Source: SAR202 cluster bacterium
GTDB lineage: Bacteria > Chloroflexota > Dehalococcoidia > SAR202 > GCA-002694895
Assembly: GCA_009391605.1 (NCBI GenBank)
Contig: VFGQ01000039.1
Span: forward strand, 1-19,661
Reading direction: 5' to 3'
DNA: 19,661 bases
Part shown: one piece after another, positions 7,830 through 15,060 of the stretch
Numbering within the stretch: position 1 is the stretch's first letter
Layout of the letters: each line of letters opens with the position of its first letter
The notes under the pieces: model-generated
Database searches by the model: none
Told to the model about the DNA's origin: nothing
The model's input: the letters and a program-made list of their open reading frames with translations, nothing else
Made by a program: the position numbers and the translations under genes

Positions 7830-8606
7830 ATGTACGACGTAAGTATTATTTCTGAAGCTTTAAGTTTATATGAACAAGGGTATACGCAAAAAGAAATAGC
7901 TATAAAACTTGGATGTGGTGAGCGTACTGTAAGACGATGGTTATCGAATGTAAATCCAATAACAACTAAACCTCAAAACGTCGTCCCTGAGCATCAGTTA
8001 AATTTATCTCATTTAAAAAATTTCTTTAAAGATGCTTATATTCCACAAATATTATTTTTTATTTCATTGGCAGTGAAAAACAATAAATTTACAAGCATTT
8101 CTTTCGTGAATGATATGAATAAATCAATTGTTGAATATGGTCAAATAACTGAACCATGGTTAGCTGCTATTAGTGGTTTTAATTATTTATCTGAGATTAC
8201 TGGTGTAGAACAATTTGAAGAAATTAATTCTCTGATAAAAAAAGAAAAACCATTTATAAATAAAGATAGAAAAAAATTCAGAAGACGCATCAATCCTTTA
8301 ATTACTGAACTCAGATTTCAATTAATAACATTATTTGATATTTCAAAAATTAAATTGACAGAATTTGAATCTGATATTTTGAGTCAATCTTCTTCAGATA
8401 TAAACCAATCAAATTATTTTATTTCTGATTTGAATATTTTGGGGGCTGATGAACAAATCAATCACTTTCTTAACAGTAAATATGGATTACTTTTAGAAAT
8501 AGAATCCAGATTGCCTGACTTAGATACAAAACAAAAAAAAGCAATTTATGATTTGCAAAAAATTCCGTTGACATTAATTTTACTTAAATTATTTCTTATT
8601 TCATAA
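7830..8606 (+). CDS. HTH DNA-binding protein with uncharacterised C-terminal domain
   Basis: 258 residues. The N-terminus (about 5-40) is a homeodomain-like helix-turn-helix of the HTH_23/resolvase C-terminal type: 'SEALSLYEQGYTQKEIAIKL' then 'GCGERTVRRWL', with recognition helix at about 30-38. After a Pro/Thr-rich linker (42-52) comes a mostly helical domain of about 200 residues that I do not recognise; it has a basic patch 'KDRKKFRRR' near 155-163 and a hydrophobic C-terminus. There are no transposase or recombinase catalytic motifs. Its promoter and start codon are overlaid by two copies of TAAATAGGCCA, suggesting that it regulates itself. The stop codon overlaps the Shine-Dalgarno of the small gene that follows, and crcB lies just beyond, so it may control fluoride channel expression. 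The start ATG has only a weak AGG, within the second repeat. Confidence 0.8.
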   Translation: MYDVSIISEALSLYEQGYTQKEIAIKLGCGERTVRRWLSNVNPITTKPQNVVPEHQLNLSHLKNFFKDAYIPQILFFISLAVKNNKFTSISFVNDMNKSIVEYGQITEPWLAAISGFNYLSEITGVEQFEEINSLIKKEKPFINKDRKKFRRRINPLITELRFQLITLFDISKIKLTEFESDILSQSSSDINQSNYFISDLNILGADEQINHFLNSKYGLLLEIESRLPDLDTKQKKAIYDLQKIPLTLILLKLFLIS

Positions 8607-8611
8607 GGAGG
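8605..8611 (+). promoter_or_regulatory. Perfect Shine-Dalgarno AAGGAGG of the small gene
   Basis: AAGGAGG starts on the last two bases of the HTH stop codon and lies four bases before the ATG at 8616. It is the strongest ribosome-binding site seen in the window, where most genes have weak ones. It supports both the reality of the small gene and its translational coupling to the HTH gene. Confidence 0.8.
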
Positions 8612-8615
8612 TTTT

Positions 8616-8777
8616 ATGAATGATGATAAGGATAAAGTTTTAGATAAGTCTTTACTAGGATTTGTAGTTGATACAAATACCGAGGATAAAAATTCTGACG
8701 AAGAAATTTTAAACCAACAATATCTGACTACTTTATTATTTGAGTTATACCCAGAATTAAATAAAACTAAAGAATAG
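8616..8777 (+). CDS. Small acidic protein, 53 residues, unknown function
   Basis: Frame ATG 8616 to TAG 8775-8777. The protein begins MNDDKDKVLDKSLLGFVVDT and ends PELNKTKE. It has 13 acidic and 6 Lys residues (net charge about -7), no Cys, no membrane segment and no signal peptide. Residues about 29-45 could form an amphipathic helix ('EEILNQQYLTTLLFELYP'). No family is recognised. Evidence that it is real: a perfect Shine-Dalgarno, a tight 9-base gap after the HTH gene, a 10-base gap before crcB, and protein-like composition. It could be a partner or antagonist of the HTH protein, or a small effector, but there is no direct evidence for a role. Confidence 0.75.
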   Translation: MNDDKDKVLDKSLLGFVVDTNTEDKNSDEEILNQQYLTTLLFELYPELNKTKE

Positions 8778-8787
8778 TGTTAAAACA

Positions 8788-9165
8788 ATGAATATTATTA
8801 ATACTATTTTATTTATCGGATTAGGCGGGTTCATAGGAGCTAATTTACGTTATTTAATTGGCGTTTACATAAATAAGTATTCCCATGAAATGACAGGTAC
8901 ATTGATTGTGAATATTACAGGTTCATTTTTAATTGCTTTATTTTATGGATATATATCTGAAAAATATGTTGTAAATGATAGTCTGAAATATTTTTTCCCA
9001 ATAGGATTATTAGGTTCATATACTACTTTTTCAACTTTTAGTTATACAACTTTGATTTTAATTAATGAAGGCAATTATATTAGAGCTGGAATGAATATAA
9101 GCCTAAGTTTTAGCTTGTGTTTACTTTTTGCTTTTATTGGGTTTTGGATAAGTAAAAATATATAA
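8788..9165 (+). CDS. crcB: Fluoride ion channel CrcB/Fluc
   Basis: 125-residue four-helix membrane protein that exports fluoride as a homodimer with antiparallel subunits. Family hallmarks are all present: 'GLGGFIGANLRYLIG' (Arg21), 'GTLIVNITGSF' (Asn42) and 'GLLGSYTTFSTFSYTT', holding the phenylalanine box residues Phe81 and Phe84 and the backbone break that binds the central Na+. A single complete copy suggests a homodimer, not a heterodimer pair. It is third in an apparent operon with an HTH protein and a small acidic protein. No fluoride riboswitch is visible ahead of it or ahead of the operon, so control may be protein-based. Confidence 0.96.
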   Translation: MNIINTILFIGLGGFIGANLRYLIGVYINKYSHEMTGTLIVNITGSFLIALFYGYISEKYVVNDSLKYFFPIGLLGSYTTFSTFSYTTLILINEGNYIRAGMNISLSFSLCLLFAFIGFWISKNI

Positions 9166-9215
9166 AATTAAAAAATATTGACCCTTTAATTAATATTTTC
9201 ATTACATATGATATG

Positions 9216-9235
9216 TTAAATTTTATTAAATTTTA
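9216..9235 (+). repeat. Tandem 10-base repeat TTAAATTTTA x2
   Basis: Two perfect head-to-tail copies (9216-9225 and 9226-9235), one helical turn apart, lie 24 bases before the start of the small HTH gene. A palindromic CATATG (9205-9210) lies just upstream. This could be a binding site or simply AT-rich sequence. Confidence 0.35.
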
Positions 9236-9258
9236 CCAATTTCAGGGAATATTAACGA

Positions 9259-9615
9259 ATGGCTTTATTAACTGTAAAAGAAACATCAGACGTTTTAGGG
9301 ATGCCAATTAAATTTGTCGAAGATTTAATGGATAAAGGTAAAGATGGTACAAAATTAAAATCAAAAATAATTGGTAAGCGTAAATATATAGAAATCAAAC
9401 CATCTGCATTAAATTATTATAAATCTCAATATAATAATAAAGATTCAGAATCTTTGATTCAAGAAAACACTGATCTTAAAAATGAAATAAAAAATAAAGA
9501 ATATCAACTTGGCGAATTAATATCTATTGTCAGACAACAAACGTTAGCTTTGCCAAAACCAAGGCGTTCCTTTTGGGAATTTATTCGATTTAGTAAAAAA
9601 GAGAAAGCAGCTTAA
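9259..9615 (+). CDS. Small DNA-binding protein: excisionase-like HTH plus coiled coil
   Basis: 118 residues. Residues about 3-57 look like a winged HTH_17/MerR-type (excisionase-like) domain: 'LLTVKETSDVLGMPIKFVED', then 'GKRKYIEIKPSALNYYKSQ'. Residues about 64-94 are a predicted coiled coil ('LIQENTDLKNEIKNKEYQL'), which would give dimers. The tail 'PKPRRSFWEFIRFSKKEK' is basic and aromatic and could form an amphipathic helix. There is no integrase, phage or plasmid gene nearby, so an excision role is unlikely; a chromosomal regulator or nucleoid-associated protein is more plausible. A weak AGGGA lies 10 bases before the ATG. It has its own upstream region after crcB, and its stop shares a TTAA with that of the convergent formate-THF ligase gene. 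Confidence 0.75.
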   Translation: MALLTVKETSDVLGMPIKFVEDLMDKGKDGTKLKSKIIGKRKYIEIKPSALNYYKSQYNNKDSESLIQENTDLKNEIKNKEYQLGELISIVRQQTLALPKPRRSFWEFIRFSKKEKAA

Positions 9616-11240
9616 GCAGTCAATTCTCCTTTTATATTTCCTTTAGAATCAATATCTAAACTTCGTGGGTTACCAGGTAACCCTGGCATTGTCATAATGG
9701 ATCCTGCTATAGGATATATGAATCCTGCCCCAACTGATGCTCTGACATCTGTTATTTCAAATGTGTAATTTTTTGGAAGTGCTTTTAATCTTGGTTTATG
9801 AGAAATAGAAAGAGGAGTTTTTGCCATACAAATTGGCATATTTCCCCAGCCATTTGATTCAAAAGTTTTAACTTTCCTGGAAGCAATTGGCGCCCATTTA
9901 ACATCCTTAGCATTATAAATACTAGTTGCTAATTTGTGGACTTTTTCTTTTATTGTATCTTCAAGTTCGTAAATATATTTAGGTGATATTTTGTTTTTAC
10001 TTGATTCTATTACAGCTTCTCCCAATTCTAAGTTGCCTTCTCCACCTTTTGAATAACTATCAGATTCAACTACAGCAAATGCTTTGGTGTTTGAAAGTAA
10101 AGATTTTACAAGTTTTATTTCTTCAGGTTTGTCATCAGGAAAGATATTAAGAGCAACTACAGGTTTAAGTCCAAATTTAGAAATATTGTTTATATGGTGA
10201 ATAAGGTTATCTATGCCAATATTTATTGCTTCTGAGTTAGGATTACTTAAATCAGTAAATTTAACCCCTCCATGAGATTTAATCGCTCTGATTGTTCCCA
10301 CTATTACAGCTCCCTGAGGTTTTAAATCTGAAGTTCTTGATTTAATATGCATAAATTTTTCAAATCCTAAATCAGCTCCAAATCCCGCTTCAGATAAAAC
10401 ATAGTCTGACACTTGTGTTGCAAATGTATCACCTATTACTGAGCTACATCCATGTGCAATATTCCCAAATGGGCCTGTATGAATAATAGCAGGATTACCT
10501 TCGGTAGTTTGAACAATGTTAGGCATTAGAGCATATCTTAGAATGGAGAGTAATGACCCAACAAAATCAAAATCTTTTACATAAATCGGTTTTTGTGAAT
10601 TATCATATCCAATAACAATGTTTAAAAGTCTACTTCTTAAATCATCGAGATTTTTTGAAAGTGCCATAATAGCCATTATTTCAGATGCAGTTACAATATC
10701 GAAGCTTGTTTCTCTGAGAGGTGCATTGTTTTTCCCTCCCATTCCAATAACAATATTTCTTAATCCTCTGTCCAGGACATCCGTAACTCTATTCCAAGTT
10801 ATTCCGGATGAATCCATATTACTAATTTGGTTTCTTTGAATTGCATTATCTACTAATGCGGCAAGCAGGTTATGTGCAGATCCTATTGCATGTGCATCTC
10901 CTGTAAAATGTATATTAATTTCATCCTCAGGTATAACTTTTGATTTTCCACCTCCTGTTCCGCCACCTTTAATCCCAAAAACCGGACCCAAAGAAGGTTC
11001 TCTTAAACTCGCAACTGCTGATTTACCCAATTTATTTAAACCTTGTGTTAATCCAATAGCTGTTGTTGTTTTACCTTCTCCTGCTTTAGTTGGGGTGATG
11101 CCTGTAACAACGATTAATTTTCCATTCCCTGGTTTTTCCTTAATTGATTCAAACGGTATTTTTGCTTTGTACTTTCCTATGTAAATAATTTCCTGATTAT
11201 CTAAGCCTAGCTTTTTCGATATTTTAGATATATGATTCAT
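9612..11240 (-). CDS. fhs: Formate-tetrahydrofolate ligase
   Basis: Cytosolic enzyme of one-carbon metabolism: formate + THF + ATP gives 10-formyl-THF, ADP and phosphate. At 542 residues it is close to the usual 555-560. Motifs: ATP-binding loop 'GITPTKAGEGKTTT' (47-60); 'REPSLGPVFGIKGG' (80-93); 'EINIHFTGDAHAIGSAHNLL' (107-126); and second signature 'VGTIRAIKSHGG'. The usual first signature GIKGGAAGGGY reads 'GIKGGGTGGGKS' here, a mild departure from the common form. The start ATG has a good Shine-Dalgarno (AAGGAA, 5 bases upstream) and a plausible promoter. No other folate genes are in the window, so it appears to be a single-gene unit, divergent from a UMF1-type transporter. Confidence 0.97.
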   Translation of the reverse strand: MNHISKISKKLGLDNQEIIYIGKYKAKIPFESIKEKPGNGKLIVVTGITPTKAGEGKTTTAIGLTQGLNKLGKSAVASLREPSLGPVFGIKGGGTGGGKSKVIPEDEINIHFTGDAHAIGSAHNLLAALVDNAIQRNQISNMDSSGITWNRVTDVLDRGLRNIVIGMGGKNNAPLRETSFDIVTASEIMAIMALSKNLDDLRSRLLNIVIGYDNSQKPIYVKDFDFVGSLLSILRYALMPNIVQTTEGNPAIIHTGPFGNIAHGCSSVIGDTFATQVSDYVLSEAGFGADLGFEKFMHIKSRTSDLKPQGAVIVGTIRAIKSHGGVKFTDLSNPNSEAINIGIDNLIHHINNISKFGLKPVVALNIFPDDKPEEIKLVKSLLSNTKAFAVVESDSYSKGGEGNLELGEAVIESSKNKISPKYIYELEDTIKEKVHKLATSIYNAKDVKWAPIASRKVKTFESNGWGNMPICMAKTPLSISHKPRLKALPKNYTFEITDVRASVGAGFIYPIAGSIMTMPGLPGNPRSLDIDSKGNIKGELTA

Positions 11241-11280
11241 TTAGTTCCTTATATTTCGATCCTTTTATTTCACGAAGACT

Positions 11281-11309
11281 ATAATGAGGATTTTATAAGA
11301 ATAAGTCAA
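11281..11309 (-). promoter_or_regulatory. Predicted promoter of fhs, overlapping a divergent -10 element
   Basis: On the minus strand, TTGACT (11304-11309), a 17-base spacer and CATTAT (11281-11286), with expected start near 11274 and a leader of about 34 bases. On the plus strand a perfect TATAAT (11280-11285) overlaps the same bases and could serve the divergent UMF1-type gene, although no good -35 was seen for it. Confidence 0.45.
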
Positions 11310-11334
11310 TATTATTTTTTAATTGATAACTGTT

Positions 11335-12753
11335 ATGGCAATGAATTTAAAAGATTTATCAGATAGCGATAAAAAATCTATTAGAAGTTGGTATATTTAT
11401 GATTGGGCTCATTCAGCACATTCTACAAGTGTAATGGTAGCAATTGCTCCTGTATATTTTGTTAATTTATACAAAGAAGTTTTTGGCAGTGGAGGATATA
11501 CTTTTTATGGATTTGATTTTACAGGAACGAATGTATGGAGTATTGGGATATCTTTATCGATTTTGGTTATTGCATTTTTAAATCCAATCTTAGCTGTCAT
11601 AGCTGATAAAACCCCCACAAAACTTTCCTTTCTGAAAGTATTTACAATATTTGGTTGTATCCCTACTTTGCTTATGTTTTTTACTCCCTATGCTGGTACA
11701 GGCTGGTTATTTTTATTATTAATGATTGTAATTTCTGTTATGGGATTTTCTGGTGCCTGGACATTTGCAAACAGTTTTTTACCTCATCTTGCTCCCAAGA
11801 AATATTTAGATGAAATAAGCAGTAAAGGATTTGCTTATGGATATATAGGAGGAGGCTTATTACTCGCTATTCATCTTGCTATTATAACTATCACAGATTC
11901 ATCAGAATTGTTTATTCAATTATCATTAGCATCTGTAGCTATATGGTGGGGAGGTTTTTCTTTAATAACTTTTAGAAACCTAAAAGAACCCAAAATAAAT
12001 TCAAAAGATCAAATTAGTATTGATTTAAAGATTATTGCTATGGCTTTTAAACAGATCAAAACTACTTTATCTAATATTGGAAGATATAAAACTTTATTTT
12101 TATATTTAATAATATATTTGTTTTTTAATGATGGAATTCAAACTGTTTTAAGCATCGCCGGTGCATACGGAGCAGACACATTAGGTGTAGATCTGATTTT
12201 CAATATGGCTACTATACTAATTGTACAATTTATAGCTGCTCCAGGAGCTTTGTTATTTAATAGATTCGCAAGTATTTATACTGCTAAAAAATCTTTGATG
12301 ATTTCTTTGGTAGGTTGGATAATTATTGTATTTTTGGCAATGGGATTTGCACCACTTGAAGACACTGGTGAATATGCTATAAAATCCGGATTATTTTCAT
12401 GGTGGCCAGAATTAATTAGAAGTTATATATGGGCACCATTAGGATTAAGTGTTAATTTGCAGTGGCTTATCTTAGGTTGCATGGTAGGAATAGTTATGGG
12501 CGGTAGCCAGGCGATTGCAAGAAGTATTTTTGCTGTTATGACACCAGTAAAACAAAGTGCAGAATTCTTCTCATTTTTAGGATTTATGTCAAGAGGTGCT
12601 TCTGTTTTTGGACCTTTGTTATATGCATTGGTAGCCGGATACCTTGGCGCAAGAACTGGGATTTTTAGTGTTTCATTGTTTTTAATCGCAGGAACTATTG
12701 GGATGCAGTTATTTGTCGATGTAAAAAAAGGTGAAAAAGAGGCCTTAAGTTAA
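11335..12753 (+). CDS. UMF1/Atg22-like MFS permease
   Basis: Integral membrane protein of about 472 residues and about 12 hydrophobic segments, of the UMF1 branch of MFS (Atg22-like; in yeast Atg22 exports amino acids from the vacuole). The family mark is the N-terminal 'SWYIYDWAHSAHSTSVMVAI' followed by 'PVYF'. The loop after segment 2 has 'LAVIADKTPTKLSFLK'; later 'GFAYGYIGGGLL' and, near the C-terminus, 'MGGSQAIARSIFAVMTPVKQ' with 'FFSFLGFMSRGASVFGPLLY' are also typical. The frame is open upstream to a TTG at 11323, but I chose the ATG at 11335; an ATG at 11341 is equally possible, and none has a clear Shine-Dalgarno. The substrate in bacteria is unknown. It is divergent from fhs and convergent, one base apart, with the GDPD fusion gene. 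Confidence 0.9.
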   Translation: MAMNLKDLSDSDKKSIRSWYIYDWAHSAHSTSVMVAIAPVYFVNLYKEVFGSGGYTFYGFDFTGTNVWSIGISLSILVIAFLNPILAVIADKTPTKLSFLKVFTIFGCIPTLLMFFTPYAGTGWLFLLLMIVISVMGFSGAWTFANSFLPHLAPKKYLDEISSKGFAYGYIGGGLLLAIHLAIITITDSSELFIQLSLASVAIWWGGFSLITFRNLKEPKINSKDQISIDLKIIAMAFKQIKTTLSNIGRYKTLFLYLIIYLFFNDGIQTVLSIAGAYGADTLGVDLIFNMATILIVQFIAAPGALLFNRFASIYTAKKSLMISLVGWIIIVFLAMGFAPLEDTGEYAIKSGLFSWWPELIRSYIWAPLGLSVNLQWLILGCMVGIVMGGSQAIARSIFAVMTPVKQSAEFFSFLGFMSRGASVFGPLLYALVAGYLGARTGIFSVSLFLIAGTIGMQLFVDVKKGEKEALS

Positions 12754-12754
12754 T

Positions 12755-14017
12755 TTATGCTTTAGCTTTAGGTTCTTCTGTAATATCTTCTTTTTGATCA
12801 TTGTTTAAATATTCTTGTATTTGATCAGGCCAGTCAGTTGTTACTGCAGATACTCCAATCTTTTTAAGCATTACAACTTCTTCTGCATTTTGAATTCCCC
12901 AAACTGCAACAAACAATCCTTTTTCTTTTGCATATTTTACAGAGTGTTCAGAAGTAGTTTTGGCATATGGGAAGATACCTTGAATCCCTAATTTACTTGC
13001 AATATCAATATCTGTATCAGTTAATTCTCCAACTAACCAACCATGTCTGACTACTGGCATCAATTCAACAGATCTTAATAATTGTTCTAAATGAAATGAA
13101 ACGATTGTTAAACCAGGGATTTGGGACATTGGATTACCGGCAATTTTATCCCAGTTTTCATTTTCAATAAGGGCAGAGACTTGTTTTGGTAAATCTGATT
13201 GATCTGATTTTAATTCTAAAACTAAATGAATTTTATTATTATAATTTTTTAACAACTCTGACAAAGTAAGTATTTTTTGATCTTTAAACTTTGGACTAAA
13301 CCAACTACCAAAATCTAGTTTTTTTATATCAGATAATGTTTTTTCGCTTATTTTTCCCTTGCCATTTGATGTTCTGTCCACTGTTTCATCATGAATAATA
13401 ACTGGTATATTGTCTGAAGTTAGCTGTACATCAGTTTCAATATATAAAAAATCGTTTTCAATAGCTTTATCAAATGCTGCGGATGTATTTTCTGGTGCTT
13501 GTGATGAAAAGCCTCTATGCGCAATCGAACCAAAATCATCGGTAGTTTGTATAGTCTCTGATGTTTGAATGTCTGTAAACCCTTCATATCTCTTTTCTAC
13601 TTCTTTTAAGAAATCTGAGTTGTTTGGTACGTAATTTAAAGGGACTATGCCATGCTCAGTTGAGTCCAAAAGTAGTGTAGTGTAATTTAGTGTTTTACCA
13701 AACATTCCGTATTTTGACTGTACTCTTGTTATTTTGGTTAATGGCAGTTCATATTGTTGTGCTCCGAAAAGTGATCCTTGTGTAATATTAATTTGGGTAG
13801 AACTAATTGTGTAATTAGTTTTGTAAGTTGATATCATTCTGGGAACCACAATGATAGCAGCAAAGATAAGCAATGTAGGTGAAAATGTCATAGCTTCAAT
13901 AAACAAAGATACAATAACTATAATTATCCATGGAACTAAAAACCATAACCATCCCCAAAAAGATGGTTTGGTCGTTATTGAGTTTGTATTGTTTGTATGA
14001 TTTTCTTTATCTATCAT
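12755..14017 (-). CDS. Membrane-anchored bacterial PH domain fused to glycerophosphodiester phosphodiesterase
   Basis: 420 residues in two parts. Residues about 20-60 hold two membrane segments ('LWFLVPWIIIVIVSLFI' and 'SPTLLIFAAIIVVP'), followed by a bPH2 (YdbS/DUF304-like) domain at about 66-145, with 'YTISSTQINITQGSLFGAQQ' and 'ITRVQSKYGMFG'. The second part (about 163-407) is a GDPD TIM barrel, which hydrolyses glycerophosphodiesters to sn-glycerol 3-phosphate and an alcohol. It shows His167-Arg168 in 'IAHRGFSSQAPENTSAAF', Glu194 and Asp196 in 'IETDVQLT' and His209 in 'VIIHDE', the metal and catalytic residues of the family. The barrel probably faces the cytoplasm if the PH domain does. 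The fusion suggests action on membrane-bound lipid products. It is last in the long minus-strand gene run, 17 bases after the PLP-fold gene. Confidence 0.88.
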   Translation of the reverse strand: MIDKENHTNNTNSITTKPSFWGWLWFLVPWIIIVIVSLFIEAMTFSPTLLIFAAIIVVPRMISTYKTNYTISSTQINITQGSLFGAQQYELPLTKITRVQSKYGMFGKTLNYTTLLLDSTEHGIVPLNYVPNNSDFLKEVEKRYEGFTDIQTSETIQTTDDFGSIAHRGFSSQAPENTSAAFDKAIENDFLYIETDVQLTSDNIPVIIHDETVDRTSNGKGKISEKTLSDIKKLDFGSWFSPKFKDQKILTLSELLKNYNNKIHLVLELKSDQSDLPKQVSALIENENWDKIAGNPMSQIPGLTIVSFHLEQLLRSVELMPVVRHGWLVGELTDTDIDIASKLGIQGIFPYAKTTSEHSVKYAKEKGLFVAVWGIQNAEEVVMLKKIGVSAVTTDWPDQIQEYLNNDQKEDITEEPKAKA

Positions 14018-14034
14018 TTTGCTTAGTTAATATA

Positions 14035-15054
14035 TCACAAAATCAAATCGTTTACATAAGTAAAAATGTTTGGAGTACCACCACTGTGAATGAAAATTAT
14101 AACATCATCATTTGAAAATTTGTTTTCATATATATCATTTAGCAAACCATCCATACATTTTGCTGTATATATCGGATCGAGAAATATCGATTCTTTCCTT
14201 GCAAGAAGTTTTATAGCATCTTTAGCTCCCTGAGTTAATATCCCATAATCTTCCCCAACAAAATCAAAGCTGTAATTAATATCAGTTTTGGATAATGATG
14301 TATTTATATTTAATAGGTTCGATACTTCTTCTGCTGTTTCAATTCCCTTTTTTTGTAGCCCATTATCAAGATAAGGAGATATCGCATTAATTTCCCAATT
14401 TAAATCACAATATATGTTTGTGATAGCCATTCCAACAACTGAATTTCCTGCAACTTGGTATATTTTTATTTTATTATTAGTTTTTTTAATTTCATTTATC
14501 TGTTGATTTAATTCTATAGCTCCGGAAATATATCCTAATACTGCAGAATGTTGGGCGAATTCATGTTCAGATCTCAAGTATGGTTTGTGACCATTTTTTT
14601 TATATTTTTCAGATAATTCCTGGCAATAATCTTCAATAGTTTCATTGTCATCCGTATCTAATTCATGTATTTCTACATTCATTAGTTTTTGAAGTAAATA
14701 GTTTCCCTGTTTTTCTTCATTTGGACCTTTCCCCATTACCACCACATATTTAATTCCAGCTTTAACACATGCTGCGGCGTTTATTCTTGAATTATTTGAA
14801 ACTTTGACATTGCTGTTAATAAAAATATCACAATCTTTATTAATAACATCTCCAATTCTAAATTCCAAATGTCTGACTTTGTTTCCTCCAAATGCTAATC
14901 CGCTTAAATCATCTCTTTTTATGTAAAAATGTTTTATTCCAAGAGATTTTTCAATATTTTTACACCTGTATAGTGGGGTAGGAAAATCACCTAATTGATA
15001 TCTGGGGAATTGATCTATAAGCATATTTAATTTTTTTAATTTTGTATCGGACAT
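14035..15054 (-). CDS. PLP-fold protein of the D-cysteine desulfhydrase / cysteate lyase / ACC deaminase family, with altered cofactor loops
   Basis: 339 residues, the length of the family. Conserved: 'RYQLGDFPTPLYR' at the start, 'KRDDLSGLAFGGNKVRHLEF' with the PLP Lys59, 'FLDPIYTAKCMDGL' (291-304) and 'FIHSGGTPNIFTY' (321-333). Not conserved: the usual 'QSNHxRQ' is 'VSNNSRIN' (His replaced by Asn88), and the usual Gly-rich phosphate loop (G-S-G-G-T-x-A-G) is 'VAGNSVVGM' (201-209). Known members remove sulfide from D-cysteine, sulfite from L-cysteate (CuyA) or ammonia from ACC. The altered loops suggest a changed substrate or cofactor fit, so no single activity is assigned. It lies 6 bases after the RdhA-like gene and downstream of a YeiH-type exporter. 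Start ATG at 15054; stop TGA. Confidence 0.82.
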   Translation of the reverse strand: MSDTKLKKLNMLIDQFPRYQLGDFPTPLYRCKNIEKSLGIKHFYIKRDDLSGLAFGGNKVRHLEFRIGDVINKDCDIFINSNVKVSNNSRINAAACVKAGIKYVVVMGKGPNEEKQGNYLLQKLMNVEIHELDTDDNETIEDYCQELSEKYKKNGHKPYLRSEHEFAQHSAVLGYISGAIELNQQINEIKKTNNKIKIYQVAGNSVVGMAITNIYCDLNWEINAISPYLDNGLQKKGIETAEEVSNLLNINTSLSKTDINYSFDFVGEDYGILTQGAKDAIKLLARKESIFLDPIYTAKCMDGLLNDIYENKFSNDDVIIFIHSGGTPNIFTYVNDLIL

Positions 15055-15060
15055 TTGATT

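Noticed and set aside
7830..8606. HTH protein as a transposase or recombinase fragment
   Set aside because: The N-terminal HTH is of a type also found in transposases, but there is no DDE or serine/tyrosine recombinase motif, no terminal inverted repeats and no target-site duplication.
8607..8787. Possible fluoride riboswitch ahead of crcB
   Set aside because: The gap before crcB is 10 bases and the preceding stretch is coding. Neither there nor in 7630-7829 did I see the conserved GGNGAUGG / GGCUGAUG-type elements.
9259..9615. Excisionase of a mobile element
   Set aside because: The HTH resembles excisionases, but no integrase, tRNA attachment site or phage gene is near, and the coiled coil and aromatic-basic tail are not typical.
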